Assembly (NCBI RefSeq): GCF_037126465.1
Contig: NC_088201.1
Coordinates: 224,570,016 to 224,634,015, forward strand
From: Ornithodoros turicata
Taxonomy: Eukaryota > Arthropoda > Arachnida > Ixodida > Argasidae
DNA length: 64,000 nucleotides
Reading direction: 5' to 3'
In this document: one piece after another, positions 11,701 through 22,199 of the stretch
How positions within the stretch are numbered: the first letter of the stretch is position 1
Layout: each line of letters starts with the position of its first letter
Position numbers and translations under genes: made by a program
Notes under the pieces: model-generated
Databases searched by the model: none
What the model was told of the DNA's origin: nothing
What the model saw: only the letters and a program-made list of their open reading frames with translations

Positions 11701-12848
11701 GTCGTTAGAGGTGAAACCAGACCATTCTCTCGCATAGTTTTCTACGCGTTGCGAGGACTCCGCGATAGCAGCATTTATGGCGTCTTCGATTTCTTGGCGG
11801 TTATGAACCACTCTCATGTGAAGGTTCACGTGAAGGAGATGAGAAGTCAACCCGTCGGCTCCGTCCTTAACCATGAGCGCTTTCGAGCACAGACAAACTT
11901 TGAAAGGCATGGGATATGCTTTCAGGACGCGCGTGATTGCTGGAGCTATGCTCGGTAGATAGAGTCACAAATCACAAATCACGGGGAACAGAGAAGCGTG
12001 TACCTAGTAGTCGTTCTGTCAAATGCCTTATCTGTGACAAAGAAAGGAAGGAAACGCCTCTCCGTGATGGAGGGATGATTCTCTATGACATGTTCTCGTA
12101 ATTCAACAATTCTACGACCCTGGACAAGCCCATCTTCGTTACGAAATTCTGGGCTTGCATCTGATGATTCATCTCGAACCCTACCGGACAGAGAAATGAA
12201 ATCCTCATACGACTGATCCCCTTCCCTCATGAGCAGTTGGTGTGCACTGTCGTGTCCATCTAGGGGCTCGTCATCGTCGTCCGTTTCACTTATTACGAAA
12301 GGCGGACTACTAACTCTGTTGTCGTCGTCATCATCTGAAAGGACGACAGGACTGTTACCGAGATTCTCTATTCTAGCTTCGTGCTCTCTTTCTACGGCCG
12401 CGAGCATGGCATCGATGGGGTCGTACTGACATACGAGAAGCATGGCACTGCGGTCAAACAAAATTAGTACGAGATTCCCCCTCACGAAACAATGATCACT
12501 TTTCCCTTCAGTTGAGGAATGCTTGAGATTGATGATAAGAGAGGATGGGATGAGTCCCTGTGTGTGTTCAGTGTCATGCGGTGACAGCGGCTATCGCTTC
12601 CTGAAAAACAGTGCCATACATAGAATACACTCACACAGCAGAACCGATCAACTTACATTTTGCTCCACGAAACGTCTCACGTCGTAGATGAATGCCCCTC
12701 GTGGGCTTCCTATCAATCGTCGTAGAACCAGAGCACCTTTTATAGTCGCTACATTGCTCTCCTCCTCCTCGCATTGCGACGGTGCTGTTTGTACTTTGAC
12801 CACCCCGCCTTCCGTCTTTCGCGCCTTTTTTTCTTTGCGATGTCGCAT
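8752..12848 (-). pseudogene. polB: Polinton protein-primed DNA polymerase B, degenerate
   Basis: Family B, protein-primed type polymerase that would copy the element. From the N-terminus: a short exon (12848-12657) with donor GTAAGT; an intron to 12426; then an acidic stretch rich in Asp (12425-11980), the KVPPNHENECFKYSVLALLHP block (about 11600-11530), a CxxC finger YFYCEKCKSGYG (about 11300), the exonuclease I motif FAVLDTES (about 11130), and polymerase motif A YLDVNSLYPYAM (about 9980). Motif C reads YSGTDS at 9341-9324: the first metal-binding Asp is Gly. The C-terminal block KKSLVPYDDKRYLVDAVHSF lies near 8930. A small 3' intron (8864-8763) would place the stop at 8752. Breaks: frameshifts in the N-terminal third, an A10 run at 9310-9319 that shifts frame just after motif C, and in-frame stops near 9180, 9157 and 9057. 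It is non-functional. Confidence 0.9.
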
Positions 12849-13252
12849 ATGACAATGATACCATCGACGTTGAATAAAACATTACACTAATGTCTAGCCT
12901 ACACTCTGGGCCGACTTCTATATGACGACGAGAAGATCCAGTGTGGGATTTGAACCCAGGATCCTCCTACACTGGACGCGATACACTAACCACTAGTCTA
13001 ATTCGTGCTGCGTGACGCTTTTCTTATCGCGGGGCTCGTGTCTAAACACGTCAAAACATGTTCAAACACGTCTTAACAAATCCAAACACGTTCAATGACG
13101 TCATAGAGAGGGAGCGAGAGGAACTAGTGTGTCCAGGGACGACTTCGACGGTTCGCCCGTGTCTAAACACGTCCAAACATATTCAATGACGTCATAGAGA
13201 GTGAGAGGAAAAGCTTTACTATAAATGTCGAAGGGAACGTTTGATCGCCATC
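12849..13252. promoter_or_regulatory. Divergent promoter region between polB and the plus-strand gene
   Basis: Between two divergent start codons. It holds a duplicated block (about 13038-13108 and 13159-13218) made of AAACACGT/CAAACAT words ending in TTCAATGACGTCATAGAGAG, so the CRE-like palindrome TGACGTCA appears twice (13096-13103, 13197-13204). A TATAAAT box at 13220-13226 precedes ATG 13253. A tRNA-like fragment lies at about 12935-13010. The duplication suggests upstream activating repeats for the right-facing transcript. Confidence 0.55.
12935..13010 (-). repeat. tRNA-like fragment (degenerate)
   Basis: Read on the minus strand it contains an A-box-like TAGTGGTTAGTGTA and a B-box-like GGGTTCAAATCCC at tRNA-like spacing. 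The acceptor arms do not pair and the T-stem has an outer mismatch. I therefore treat it as a tRNA-derived remnant or SINE head rather than a working tRNA gene. Confidence 0.35.
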
Positions 13253-13508
13253 ATGCTCAGCTTGGTAGATCCTCGTAAGTAATACCCATGTCGTCATCAT
13301 CGTCGAAATGTTTGAAGAGTTTCGTTTCCAGTTTACAACACTTTTGCTGCGTGTCAAGTCGGTTTTTTCCCGCCTCGCATATTTCGGGAGATTGGCAGCG
13401 CCCGCTTCTTCTGCACCAACTGCGGTGGATTGTGGTCAAAAGGTACGTCTCCTCGTTATTTTTAATACGTTCTATAACCAGTCACTTTTTTTTCAGAGCA
13501 AAAGCTTC
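13253..13508 (+). pseudogene. Plus-strand Polinton gene, 5' part, cut by a transposon
   Basis: An ATG 27 bases after a TATAAAT box opens a short exon ending at a GTAAGT donor (about 13275). A second exon candidate runs from an acceptor near 13329 to AAAAG|GTACGT near 13441, followed by an acceptor TTTTTTTTCAG at 13487-13497. The next exon is cut after eleven bases by the CACTA-like element at 13509. The product is unknown; the visible peptide is short and Leu/Arg-rich. The 3' part continues at 21360. The exon model is tentative, but the TATA box, splice signals, interruption and downstream poly(A) signal fit one gene. Confidence 0.4.
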
Positions 13509-13700
13509 CCAAGTAGCACACAATGTTGCTGCAACGTTGCCTGAATGTACTCAATGTAACCGAAACGTTTCCGACAATAACTCAACGTTCCTGGAACGTT
13601 GCAGACTCAACGTTACATATTCAACGTAGAAAAACGTTGCGTTGACGTTACACATGAAACGTTGTGTGAACATTGACACCACAACGTTTTTGTAACGTCT
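13509..13700. repeat. Left terminus and AACGTT subterminal array
   Basis: At least ten AACGTT or near-AACGTT words within 190 bp, for example GCAACGTTGCC, GAAACGTTTCC, TCAACGTTCC and GGAACGTTGC. They probably serve as transposase-binding sites, as subterminal repeats do in CACTA elements. Confidence 0.7.
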
Positions 13701-14347
13701 TGCAGTGCACTAATTGCAGCTAGGCTTTTTAGTTATCACGGCTTGTCAAACACCACCGCTACATTAAGTTCACTCCCACTTGTGCTTCCCCTGTTACACA
13801 TATTTAGTGAACCGTGAGGCGACGCGTTGTCACAGTCATATTTTAAGGCGAAGAATAAAAGAAAAAAATGCACAATACGTAATACCGAACAAACGTAAAC
13901 TGTGTGCAGAATTAGTAATAGCCGAGCTCGCGTAGACTCGCCCGTAGAGAGCGCAAGCGATATCCTCCTGGCGGTGTGTAAAGCGTAAAAAAAGCACAAA
14001 TTTTTTCTGATGTTGTATCGCGTGCAGGGTGGTTTACTTGGAGTCATACGAATGCACGAATGACCTATGTCAACGTGATGTACGGAAAGAAACAAAAATG
14101 AACGAAGTACAAGCTCTACGCCGGCTAGGGAAGCCGCGATTGTCATCGACACCGCACATCCAGTTCCGCTACTGCCGGCAACAAGCACGGAAGAACCCGC
14201 CAAAGGTGCCTGCAAGAGAACTGGGACGCTTGTTGCGCTTTCCACTTGAAAGGTGATTTTATAAAAGTATATGCATGCTTGTATCCATAGTACAGTGAGT
14301 GTGTGTGTTGTCGCAGTGCCGTTGGAATTACAACAAGAATTGTCGCG
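13701..14347. other. 5' region of the CACTA-like element
   Basis: No coding frame is convincing. It lies between the subterminal array and the transposase ATG, so it should hold the transposase promoter and leader. A short open frame at 14029-14256 resembles nothing known. CAG acceptor-like sites precede the transposase start. Confidence 0.4.
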
Positions 14348-16453
14348 ATGAAGCGGATCAGGCGTCCCATGTGCGATATAGGTAGCCGGCAGAAGCGTCG
14401 ACGTATTGCAGAGCAAATGAGTTCGCATCTCGCCTCTGTTTCTCAAACTGAAGATAGTTCTCGAGTTGAAGATAATACAGGCCATACAGTAAACCCTGAA
14501 AGAGACGAGGAAAGTTCAGAGGAGATCATGCAGCCTTCTGAAACTGAAAGTGGCTCGGACGACGTCAACAATGACAGTAATGTTAGCGTTGTTTCGTCAT
14601 CTGAATGGGACTCAGAAATAAGTACACCTGAACGGAAAATACAGCCTCTTGACGAACGCTCCGCAATATCAGATCCTACTGTATCAGGACAAGGCCAGCG
14701 ATCACAGGAAAGCTTGGAAACTAAACTAAAGAAATGGGCGCTGCTCACAAATACGTGTGCGTCCCACATGACAAAACTTCTCAAAATTCTACAGCCGTAC
14801 CACCCTGAACTTCCTGGCGATGCCCGGACTTTGTTGCGAACTCCAAGAGCCACAGATATCATTCAAATGGGCAGTGGGCTGTACTTTTATTTTGGTGTTA
14901 GGTCTACCCTGAGTAGCTTGATTTCAGCAGGTCATGTGCCGGATGACTGCACAGAGTTAACGCTGTCAGTGAATGTGGATGGTCTCCCAATTTCTAGGAA
15001 CTCGAGGTCCCAGTTTTGGCCTGTGCTGGTTCTAGTAAAGGAAGCAGCTGCAGGAACACCATTTATTGCAGCTCTCTATACAGGGAACAGCAAGCCTCAA
15101 AATGTGGTAGACTATCTGAAAGACTTTGTGCAAGAGATGGGCATGCTCATGCATGAAGGAATTGTTTGCCGAAACAAGAAGTACAGTGTGCGCATTCACA
15201 CCTTTGTTTGCGATGCCCCTGCAAGAGCATATATAAAATGCATAAAGGGACACAACGCGTTCTTTGGTTGCGAGAAGTGTACACAAAAAGGGGTGTACTC
15301 CACAGAGTACAGAAAAGTAATATTTCCTGATGTACAGTCCCCACTTCGTACAGATGAAAGCTTCCTCAATCAAGATCAGCCAGAGCACCACCATAGCACC
15401 CCCCTTTGCTTGACATAAATGTTGGCCTTGTTACACAGTTTCCGGTAGAGTACATGCATTTGGTTTGCTTAGGGGCAGTGAAGATGCTCCTAGCCAAGTA
15501 CTGGCTTTGTAGCACACCATCAGCGTCTAAGCTTCCTGTTCAATCTCGACTAGACATATCTGAGAGTTTAGTGGCCTTGCAATCCCGTACTCCTTGTGAC
15601 ATACACCGGAAGCCTCGCCCTCTTTCGGAGCTCGATCACTGGAAGGCTACGGAATTTAGAAGCTTCCTCCTGTATTTTGGGCCTGTAGTGCTGAAGAATT
15701 TCATGGGACGCCAATATTATGATCATTTTGTAATGCTCAGTGCAGCAATAACTATTCTGGCCAGCCCACGATTGTCTTCTACTCACTGCAGTTTAGCCGA
15801 TCATCTTCTGAGCGACTTTGTTAGAATAGCCGGGGGCCTGTACGGTAATGGTGTTTACGTGTACAACATTCATTCACTGCTCCATTTGGCTAGTGATGTT
15901 CATACTCTTGGACCTCTTGATACATTTTCGGCGTTTCCGTTCGAAAACTTTTTAGGTCGTATCAAGAGGCTGTTGCGGTCACATGCGCTGCCCCTTCAGC
16001 ATCAAGAGGGTGTCAGAGATTGGTTCGATGCATAGGACTACCGCTAATCAAAATCAAGCACAGTTGTTCAACACACACGCACGGGGACCGTCACCACCTG
16101 GTTTCAGTGGTACGCAGTATGGAGCTATTGCACTGCGTGGTATGTACCTCTCGCTGAAGACACCTGATTGCTGTGTGAAACTGAAGAATGGTAATGTCGT
16201 CATGATACAGAATATCCTTCAGGAAGGCCATACCACAAGCTTCTGTGGAAACTATTTTGCTACACTGCGTGATCTCTATACCGCTCGAGTACCGTCATCA
16301 GAACTGGGTATTTACAAGGCTACAAAACTTTCTCGAAGTTTGTCGGTGTGGGACATAGATAGCATCGAACAGAAGTGCATTTGCCTTCCATGCAGTGATG
16401 GCGGCTATGCAGTGTTACCTCTTTTGCATCTTCAAGTTCCTGATTCCGTGTAA
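14348..16453 (+). pseudogene. CACTA/EnSpm-like transposase, frameshifted
   Basis: DDE-type transposase that would cut and move the host element. It starts at ATG 14348 with a basic MKRIRRPM head, then a Ser/Glu-rich linker to about 14720. The conserved core runs from KKWALLTNTCASHMTKLLKI through LSVNVDGLPISRNSRSQFWP (about 14960) to a zinc-knuckle-like FFGCEKCTQKGVY (about 15260). The frame breaks at a C6 run at 15398-15403. The next frame carries FPVEYMHLVCLGAVKMLL and NIHSLLHLASDVHTLGP with FPFENFLGRIKRLLR (about 15870-15980), the DUF4218-like C-terminal block. A second shift near 16010-16030 leads to the last 140 residues, ending at 16453. Two frameshifts make it inactive. Confidence 0.75.
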
Positions 16454-16627
16454 ACTGCAAACTGACACGGCTTCCTTCTGTAAATAATGTATATACTCCC
16501 CGCTTTGAACAGGCAAATGACTACGTATGAATGATTGTGTGTCTTTTTGTGATGATTCACAAAATATTCATCACAGTCACAAATAATACAAAACTAATAG
16601 TCAAACCATACTTTTGCAGTGGACGAG

Positions 16628-19600
16628 ATGTACAGCATAGTTCACTTTACTGACAAAGAAGACGTTGCTGTGGTTCCCACTAGATGGGTGAAAAATGGCG
16701 TATCGGCATGGCCACCATACAAAAGTATCAACAGAATCACCAAAGCCATAAAGGAGAGGGAAATCCCAGGGCCTGACTGGGATTCATTCGACTGCAGGGT
16801 CCTCTCATCCTCTGGTAAGTTTTCCCGTTGTATCTTTCTACAAGACTGTCAAGTGATGTGGTGATTGTTACTGCTTTTGGTATTTGTGTAATTTTATGCC
16901 TCCTGATTTCACTGACTCTCGTTAGCTTCGAGATTTCGACAAATCTGACACGAAAAATGCTTGTATTTAATAATGGAGATCTACGCAACAACAACACAAT
17001 TCCTTAAGGGAGAGAAAGGAAGAGTAACGACTGTACTAAGTTACCGATTGTCAATTCCCAGGTAATGTTCCAGTGCCTTCGAGATACTCACTTCTTAGAA
17101 GCGATATTGGTGGTTTGAATATGAAGTGCAAGGTGACCCATATCAATTTCATCTGCACAACGGAGTACTGGCACTTTTTAAGGGTCACTACTGGCATTTT
17201 TCGACGTTTAATCACACTTTGGCAGTTGCGCATGCGTAGGCACTAACGCCGGGATAAGCATTGATGGGCACTATCAAAATGATACAGGAGGTTCCCCATT
17301 ATCTAATTCGTGCTCCTGTGTCAAAAAGGCACTATTAGAAAGAAACGAAAAAATTGAGATTTGCCTGCAAATCCGGTGATTACACAAGCCACCAGTATTG
17401 TACAGGGTGTCAAACCGAAACGTTTTCCTTCCGGTTCTATTATAAACGGTTCAGTACCGGTTCTGCTCCAGAGCAAAAAAACACTGGTTCATACCAGTTT
17501 TAACCAGTTCCACCCCTAGTGGGCATATGCATTCCCAGAAAAAAAAATCAATGTTGCAAAATGCAAACTACATTCCACCGTAACCGTATCCCTAGTAAAG
17601 TGTCCGTGATATGACTTCAGAACATGCGACGTCAGTCTCACTCGCCTATTTGTAGTTCAAACAGGCAATTTTTTTACCGAAAATCGTTAAATTATTTTTT
17701 CGGTTTCTGTCCAGAGCGAAAAAAAACGTATACGGTTTCGATTCTGTTCCGGTTCGGATTAAAATAGCGTTTTTTTTGTTTGTTTGTTTTCCGGTTTTCG
17801 GTTCGCTCCGACACCCTGGTATTGTACTGTCGTGATATGGCAACACTTTGTTGCAATAATAAAATTTAAGTAACTATCTTATGCAGACTCCTATGATCTG
17901 GCAAAACAGAAAGAGAAAAGGGCCGAGGACACCTCAGACTTGACAACGGATGAAGACTGCACTCAAAAACGGAAAAGGAGAGCACCTAGACGGTTAGCTT
18001 CATCATCTGAGGAAGAAGAATTGAGCGAACCACCACGTAAGAGCCGAGAAGTGACGTTCCTGCCAGCTGCTTCAACTCCAACCTTTCTGCCACCACCCCC
18101 TCCACGTCATGTTAGCCTCGACCCTTCACTGTCTCAGAAAAAAATCTCAAAGCAAAGGGCGGCAATCAACGATTGCAAAGGCAAGTATAACATCTAATTT
18201 GTCTTGGGCTTGGCGTATGTCATAGTAGAGGGAAATTGCTGTATGATCTACTTGAGCATTAAGCTAAAAGCATTGCCATGTGCAGCTCATGAATAATTGT
18301 TCAATTACATGATGGACACACACACTACAGATCTGCAGGTGAAGACCCTGAACTTGCTTGAGACTATATGTGTCAAATTGGATGACCACACAAAGATCCT
18401 GAAGAGCCTGGCAACAAATCAACTTTCAACTGAGACGCCACAAACCGAGAATGAGCTACTCTCTCTGCTTCCTGTGCTGTCACCAGCAGGACTTGAAGAA
18501 TTGGAACGAATGTTAGAGTGCCTTGACAAAAGAGAAGCTCTGGTAAATTTGTACCAACTAGGATATTTGCATGGTTATTATATTTCTCTTTCTGACTCTT
18601 TCTTCCAGAATTCTATTGTGTTCACCGCAGGGAAACACCCACTAAGACTAACCTTTTACGTGACCCATTATGTTTTCATTGTATCAAAACATGCGTAATC
18701 GAGACAGCAGTTTTGCTTAAGTAAACGCTTCATCAATCTGGAAAATGTATCTACCAGCTAGAAGGCAAAATACTTCACATGGTTTGTTGAATAGTAACAT
18801 AGTTCCCATAATAACCCATTCTAGTGCTAAAGCGACTTCACAGAGAGAGACAGAGAGGGATTATGTGTTTAGTGTCACAAAGGCGGCAAAGGCCAAAAAT
18901 CGATTTCAAGGCTGTGATGTTACGATTAAAGGCCAAATTACGGCTGTGAAACATTATAACGTAATGATGGATTGCTCGCTTGCTCACAGTCACCATTGTT
19001 CAGCATTTGAGACAATAACAGTAGCATTGTGCCTGAGCATTGTCAGTCATATATGCAGCACGAATGACTGCAGGCTTGCTACACAAATTCAAACATAGTT
19101 TTTGCTCATCGCATATTTGGATGAGCATGTGTTATTCGAACTTGTCATATTTAAAAAATACATTTCTAGTGCTCTTGTCTTTGCACTCCATTACACTTCA
19201 GCTTTTCATCTCTCTTATTTTTTGTTACAGATCTCACATCTTTCGCTAATAGGCGGATCCTCAATAAAGGATGCGGTACGCCATGTTATGCGACGTTGCA
19301 TGGATGATGCTGTGGCCAGACAGTACTGTATGACGGGGAGAAAAGGGAAAGCCCCATTTGCCAACCTTAAGCTGCGCGTAGTCATACTTGGTATGCGGTG
19401 ACTGTTCCTGTATTTATTAGTTGATGTTAACTAGTACTTACCTCATTGCCAGCTCAAAATGCCTATTACCAATCATTAACCATAAACCAGCATTGTCCAG
19501 TCCAAGACCATTAATTAGTCGCGTAATTGTTTTACAGGTGCACTCCGAAAGGCATACCCAACAGCAACAGAGGTAGTGGCAACGCAGCTGGTGGGAGACT

Positions 19601-19634
19601 GGCTTAGACATGCCCCCACACGAATTAAAAGGCG
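16628..19634 (+). CDS. DUF4806-type companion protein of the CACTA-like element (at least five exons)
   Basis: Exons, all with splice signals and matching phase: 16628-16814 (donor GTAAGT), 17887-18180 (donor GCAAGT, a GC-AG intron), 18331-18542, 19231-19390, and 19538-19634 (donor GTACGT). More 3' sequence is probably missing from this model. Exon 2 encodes an acidic, Lys/Arg- and Pro-rich linker with RRLASSSEEEELSEPPRKSR, likely nuclear. Exons 3-4 carry the DUF4806 core: ENELLSLLPVLSPAGLEEL, then IGGSSIKDAVRHVMRRCMDD and MTGRKGKAPFANLKL. Proteins of this family often travel with such transposons; their role is not established, with DNA binding or transposition cofactor the likely guess. No stop or frameshift is seen in any exon, in contrast to the transposase. 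A hAT MITE sits in intron 1. Confidence 0.75.
17403..17818. mobile_element. hAT-type MITE, short version (copy 2)
   Basis: A 416-bp element with tips CAGGGTGTC / GACACCCTG and a perfect 8-bp target-site duplication GTATTGTA (17395-17402 and 17819-17826), diagnostic of hAT. It is inserted in intron 1 of the DUF4806 companion gene and matches the outer parts of the 1036-bp copy at 1873-2908. Confidence 0.9.
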
Positions 19635-19894
19635 GTACGTTTAAATCTCTGAACTCCTGTATAGAGCATAGTGTATGCATGCATGGGTCATCAATTAGTG
19701 CAAAGAGCTTTCTCAAGTCAGTTTATGGTGTAGTTTTATTCTAGGCCAGCCCATACTTATACTAGCCTATGTGCTTTAGGACTGGTTGCAACAAGGCCAG
19801 TTAACTTTTCACAGACATCAGTCACCCCTTAGTCACTATACGTATCTCTTAAGTAAAGTAACAATCACATAATTTTTGGAAACATCAGTGCTTT

Positions 19895-20005
19895 CCATAA
19901 CTTAAAAACCCCGAGACTAGGGGACAAAAAACGACAAACACAGACAAGGTCTTGTCTGTGTTTGTCTTTTTTTTGTCCCGTAGTCTCGGGGTTTTTAAGT
20001 TATGG
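19895..20005. repeat. 111-bp near-perfect hairpin
   Basis: Left arm CCATAACTTAAAAACCCCG and right arm CGGGGTTTTTAAGTTATGG, pairing across almost the whole length with a tiny loop at GACAAGGTCTTGTC near 19945. It is located in the 3' part of the CACTA-like element, after the last recognised exon of the companion gene. Confidence 0.85.
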
Positions 20006-20782
20006 ATCTATACCACCAGCTCGCTTGCTACCTCTCTATCCTCTCGTTATCAGTGCTTTATTGTGAGCACTAGTAATTAACATTAACAAGAACTATAGAG
20101 TTAAATTCAAATTTCAATTTGAGGATCTGCCATTGATTTCTGCTGAAATGTTAAATGACATTCAGGTAGGTCCTTAGTGTACAGGAGTTGTGCAACAGAA
20201 ACTAAGGCATAGTGACTAGGCTTATAATGGATGGCACATGCCTAGAAAGTGAGAGGCTCTCAGCTAATTGGGATTATTATGATATTGCGAGTAATGTAGT
20301 CGAGAGTTAAAGGTCACACTATACATTTCCATCTTGCAGGCAACTTGACGCAAACTATGCTGCATAAGTCCAGACTGCCAGGGTACCACAACTACCAGAA
20401 ACGATAATTTCGTGGCAAGTGTACACGTTGATACCTGAATAATAATAATATAACATCCGTCATTAATACACTGTGTGAAATAAAAATGACAAGACTGCAT
20501 TTTTTCTCTGTGTTTGATACTGTTGCTCAGACAAACTGTTTGTTTCCTGCTGTGTCTAAAACAAGACTAAAAAGGAGAACAGAGTACATGTTCACTTGTG
20601 TGCCAAGTACCTTCGACGTTGAAAGCTGCCGACTGATGTTGTCTGTCTGATGACATGATGCTTCACGAGACAGGCGCTCAGTGCATTCCTTTCAGAATAT
20701 AATCAGGGCCCTTAAAGGGTGCATTCACTACACGCCTAAATTGGTGTCATGACGTCCCATTTTGCTTGCAAGGTACTCTGTA

Positions 20783-21068
20783 CTGTTGGGGACACGGCTG
20801 CCTAAAATCTCCAGTCGGTAGCTGAGCAGTCCCCCTATCGGTGATGTCGTGCACGAAGAAACTATACCATTACAATCTCTGTGGTAAGGCCACGCAGTGC
20901 CACCTGTCGGGAGTACCATCGGATTATCAGCGTCGTCTGCTAGGGAGCGCACTTCAGCGCGGCCTCCCCTCAGGGAGGGTGTTGGTATAGATCCTTCGTA
21001 CGCGACATCGCCGATAGGGGATCGTTCTTCCACGAGCTGGACATTTAAGACAACCCTGTCCCCAACAG
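20783..21068. mobile_element. TA-flanked MITE (Tc1/mariner-type)
   Basis: A 286-bp non-coding element with inverted ends CTGTTGGGGACA...TGTCCCCAACAG and a TA dinucleotide on each side (20781-20782, 21069-21070). Inner sequence is partly palindromic. Nested in the CACTA-like element. Confidence 0.75.
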
Positions 21069-21099
21069 TACATAAGCCACCATCCCATTTGTAAGTATT

Positions 21100-21359
21100 T
21101 TTTATGCCTGTGTGTGAACAGGGACATCGCAGGAAAATCGTTGAAGTAACGTTACACCAATATATTAGTGGAACGTTAACAGTTTACGTTGCTGTGATGT
21201 CATGGAGTCAACATCACCGTAATGTTGCCTGCTAACATTGACTCAACGTTTAAAAGAAACGTTGCAGGCAACGTTGACTTCGCGGACATTAGCGACATCT
21301 GGGCAACGTTACAGGATGACATTTATGCAACGTTACTGTGACATTCGGTGCTACCTGGG
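21100..21359. repeat. Right terminus and AACGTT subterminal array
   Basis: Mirror of the left array: GAACGTTAACAG, CAACGTTTAAAAG, AACGTTGCAGGCAACGTTG and others, ending in GTGCTACCTGGG. Confidence 0.7.
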
Positions 21360-21744
21360 TTTGGACGGACAGATTGATTCGCCAATTTCTCGGCTGTCGG
21401 ACGGTACCGTTCGACGTTCGTTGCGAAGGACATGGAGGAAGATGGATAAGATGGACCATCAGTGTCACTCTGTGACTGAAGAAGATTGTACGTGTGTTTC
21501 AGATAAAAACACGTGTTTCTCACGCTCCTTTCGTGCAGATTACGAATGGCTACTGACGGGAGATCTACCCCTGGTCCTAACCTTCAAGCCTCCTCCAAAG
21601 ACCTTCTTTTTGCGGATCGGCGATCAACTGACCACCTGTCGTTGCGGTGGACTCTGGTCAAGAAACCCCAGCCATTGGTTAGACTCGAGCTTTCGTCCGT
21701 ATTTGGGCTGTCTTGCCGGCTACGAAACCAAAGCTGGAGCCTAA
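21360..21744 (+). pseudogene. Plus-strand Polinton gene, 3' part, cut by a transposon
   Basis: Continuation of the gene interrupted at 13508. The last open stretch, after an acceptor TTTCGTGCAG at about 21538, begins YEWLLTGDLPLVLTF, includes TTCRCGGLWSRNPSHW, and ends at TAA 21742-21744. Cys/Trp content suggests a small folded protein, but I do not recognise it. A polyadenylation signal follows at 21768. Confidence 0.45.
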
Positions 21745-21767
21745 TTCATGTGTAACCTCTCACGATC

Positions 21768-21773
21768 AATAAA
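21768..21773 (+). terminator. Polyadenylation signal for the split plus-strand gene
   Basis: AATAAA followed by an A-run, 24 bases after the stop codon at 21744. Confidence 0.55.
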
Positions 21774-21853
21774 AAAAAAGGTTACGTATATACTCTTATT
21801 CCGTGTCAGTCATGACGCCCGAGCAGAGGTTTGCAACCTTTGGCAAACGCGAA

Positions 21854-22185
21854 TGTATCGGGACTTGCTGCTATTACGCGATTACATTCACAGCGACGGC
21901 TGCGAGGGTGACTTTCGCTCGATTCTCAAGACGATACCCTTATGTCTGTTCAGTGGGAAGATTGCAAAGAAAATGAAGCGTTTCGAAGAGTACAAGCTCG
22001 AGCTGTTGGAAAAGTATAGACGAAGAGAGGCAGCCGACCCGTGTCTCATCAACGCGGACTTCAACCGACCTATCGTCCATCGCTACTGGCTTCTCCACAC
22101 ATCCCTCGACGTCACGGTGACCGGTGACGAGCGTCGGGTCAGCAAGTTGGAAGATCGTCTCGCAAGCGTCTTGTGTATGTCATGA
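21854..22185 (+). CDS. Small Polinton protein, unknown
   Basis: A 110-residue frame starting at ATG 21854 (the frame is open further upstream, to 21748). It is highly charged, with KKMKRFEEYKLELLEKYRRR predicted to form a helix, and ends ASVLCMS. It ends 14 bases before the convergent protease gene. It is unrecognised, and its place next to the capsid and protease block suggests a structural or regulatory role. A second ATG at 21812 in another frame also starts a protein-like run, so an early frameshift is possible. Confidence 0.45.
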
Positions 22186-22199
22186 AAAAATAGACTATT

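Larger units (their letters stand above)
13509..21359 (+). mobile_element. CACTA/EnSpm-like DNA transposon nested in the Polinton
   Basis: Tips are CCCAAGTAGCAC (13509) and the inverted GTGCTACCTGGG (ending 21359), differing by one base over 12. Both ends continue with arrays of AACGTT-containing words (about 13510-13700 and 21130-21350), a typical subterminal repeat layout. The 2-bp word TT flanks both sides (13507-13508, 21360-21361). Inside are a transposase with the CACTA-like VNVDGLPISRNSRSQFWPVL and DAPARAYIKCIKGHNAFFGC blocks and a DUF4806-type companion gene. The superfamily name is an inference from these proteins; the tip does not begin CACTA. The element also hosts a hAT MITE, a hairpin and a TA-flanked MITE. 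Confidence 0.8.

Noticed and set aside
12935..13010. Functional tRNA gene
   Set aside because: A- and B-box-like words are present, but no acceptor stem pairs and the T-stem has a mismatch.
13736..14485. 249-codon minus-strand open frame overlapping the CACTA-like transposase
   Set aside because: No family resemblance. It lies antisense to the transposase N-terminus and leader, and its composition looks like chance openness.
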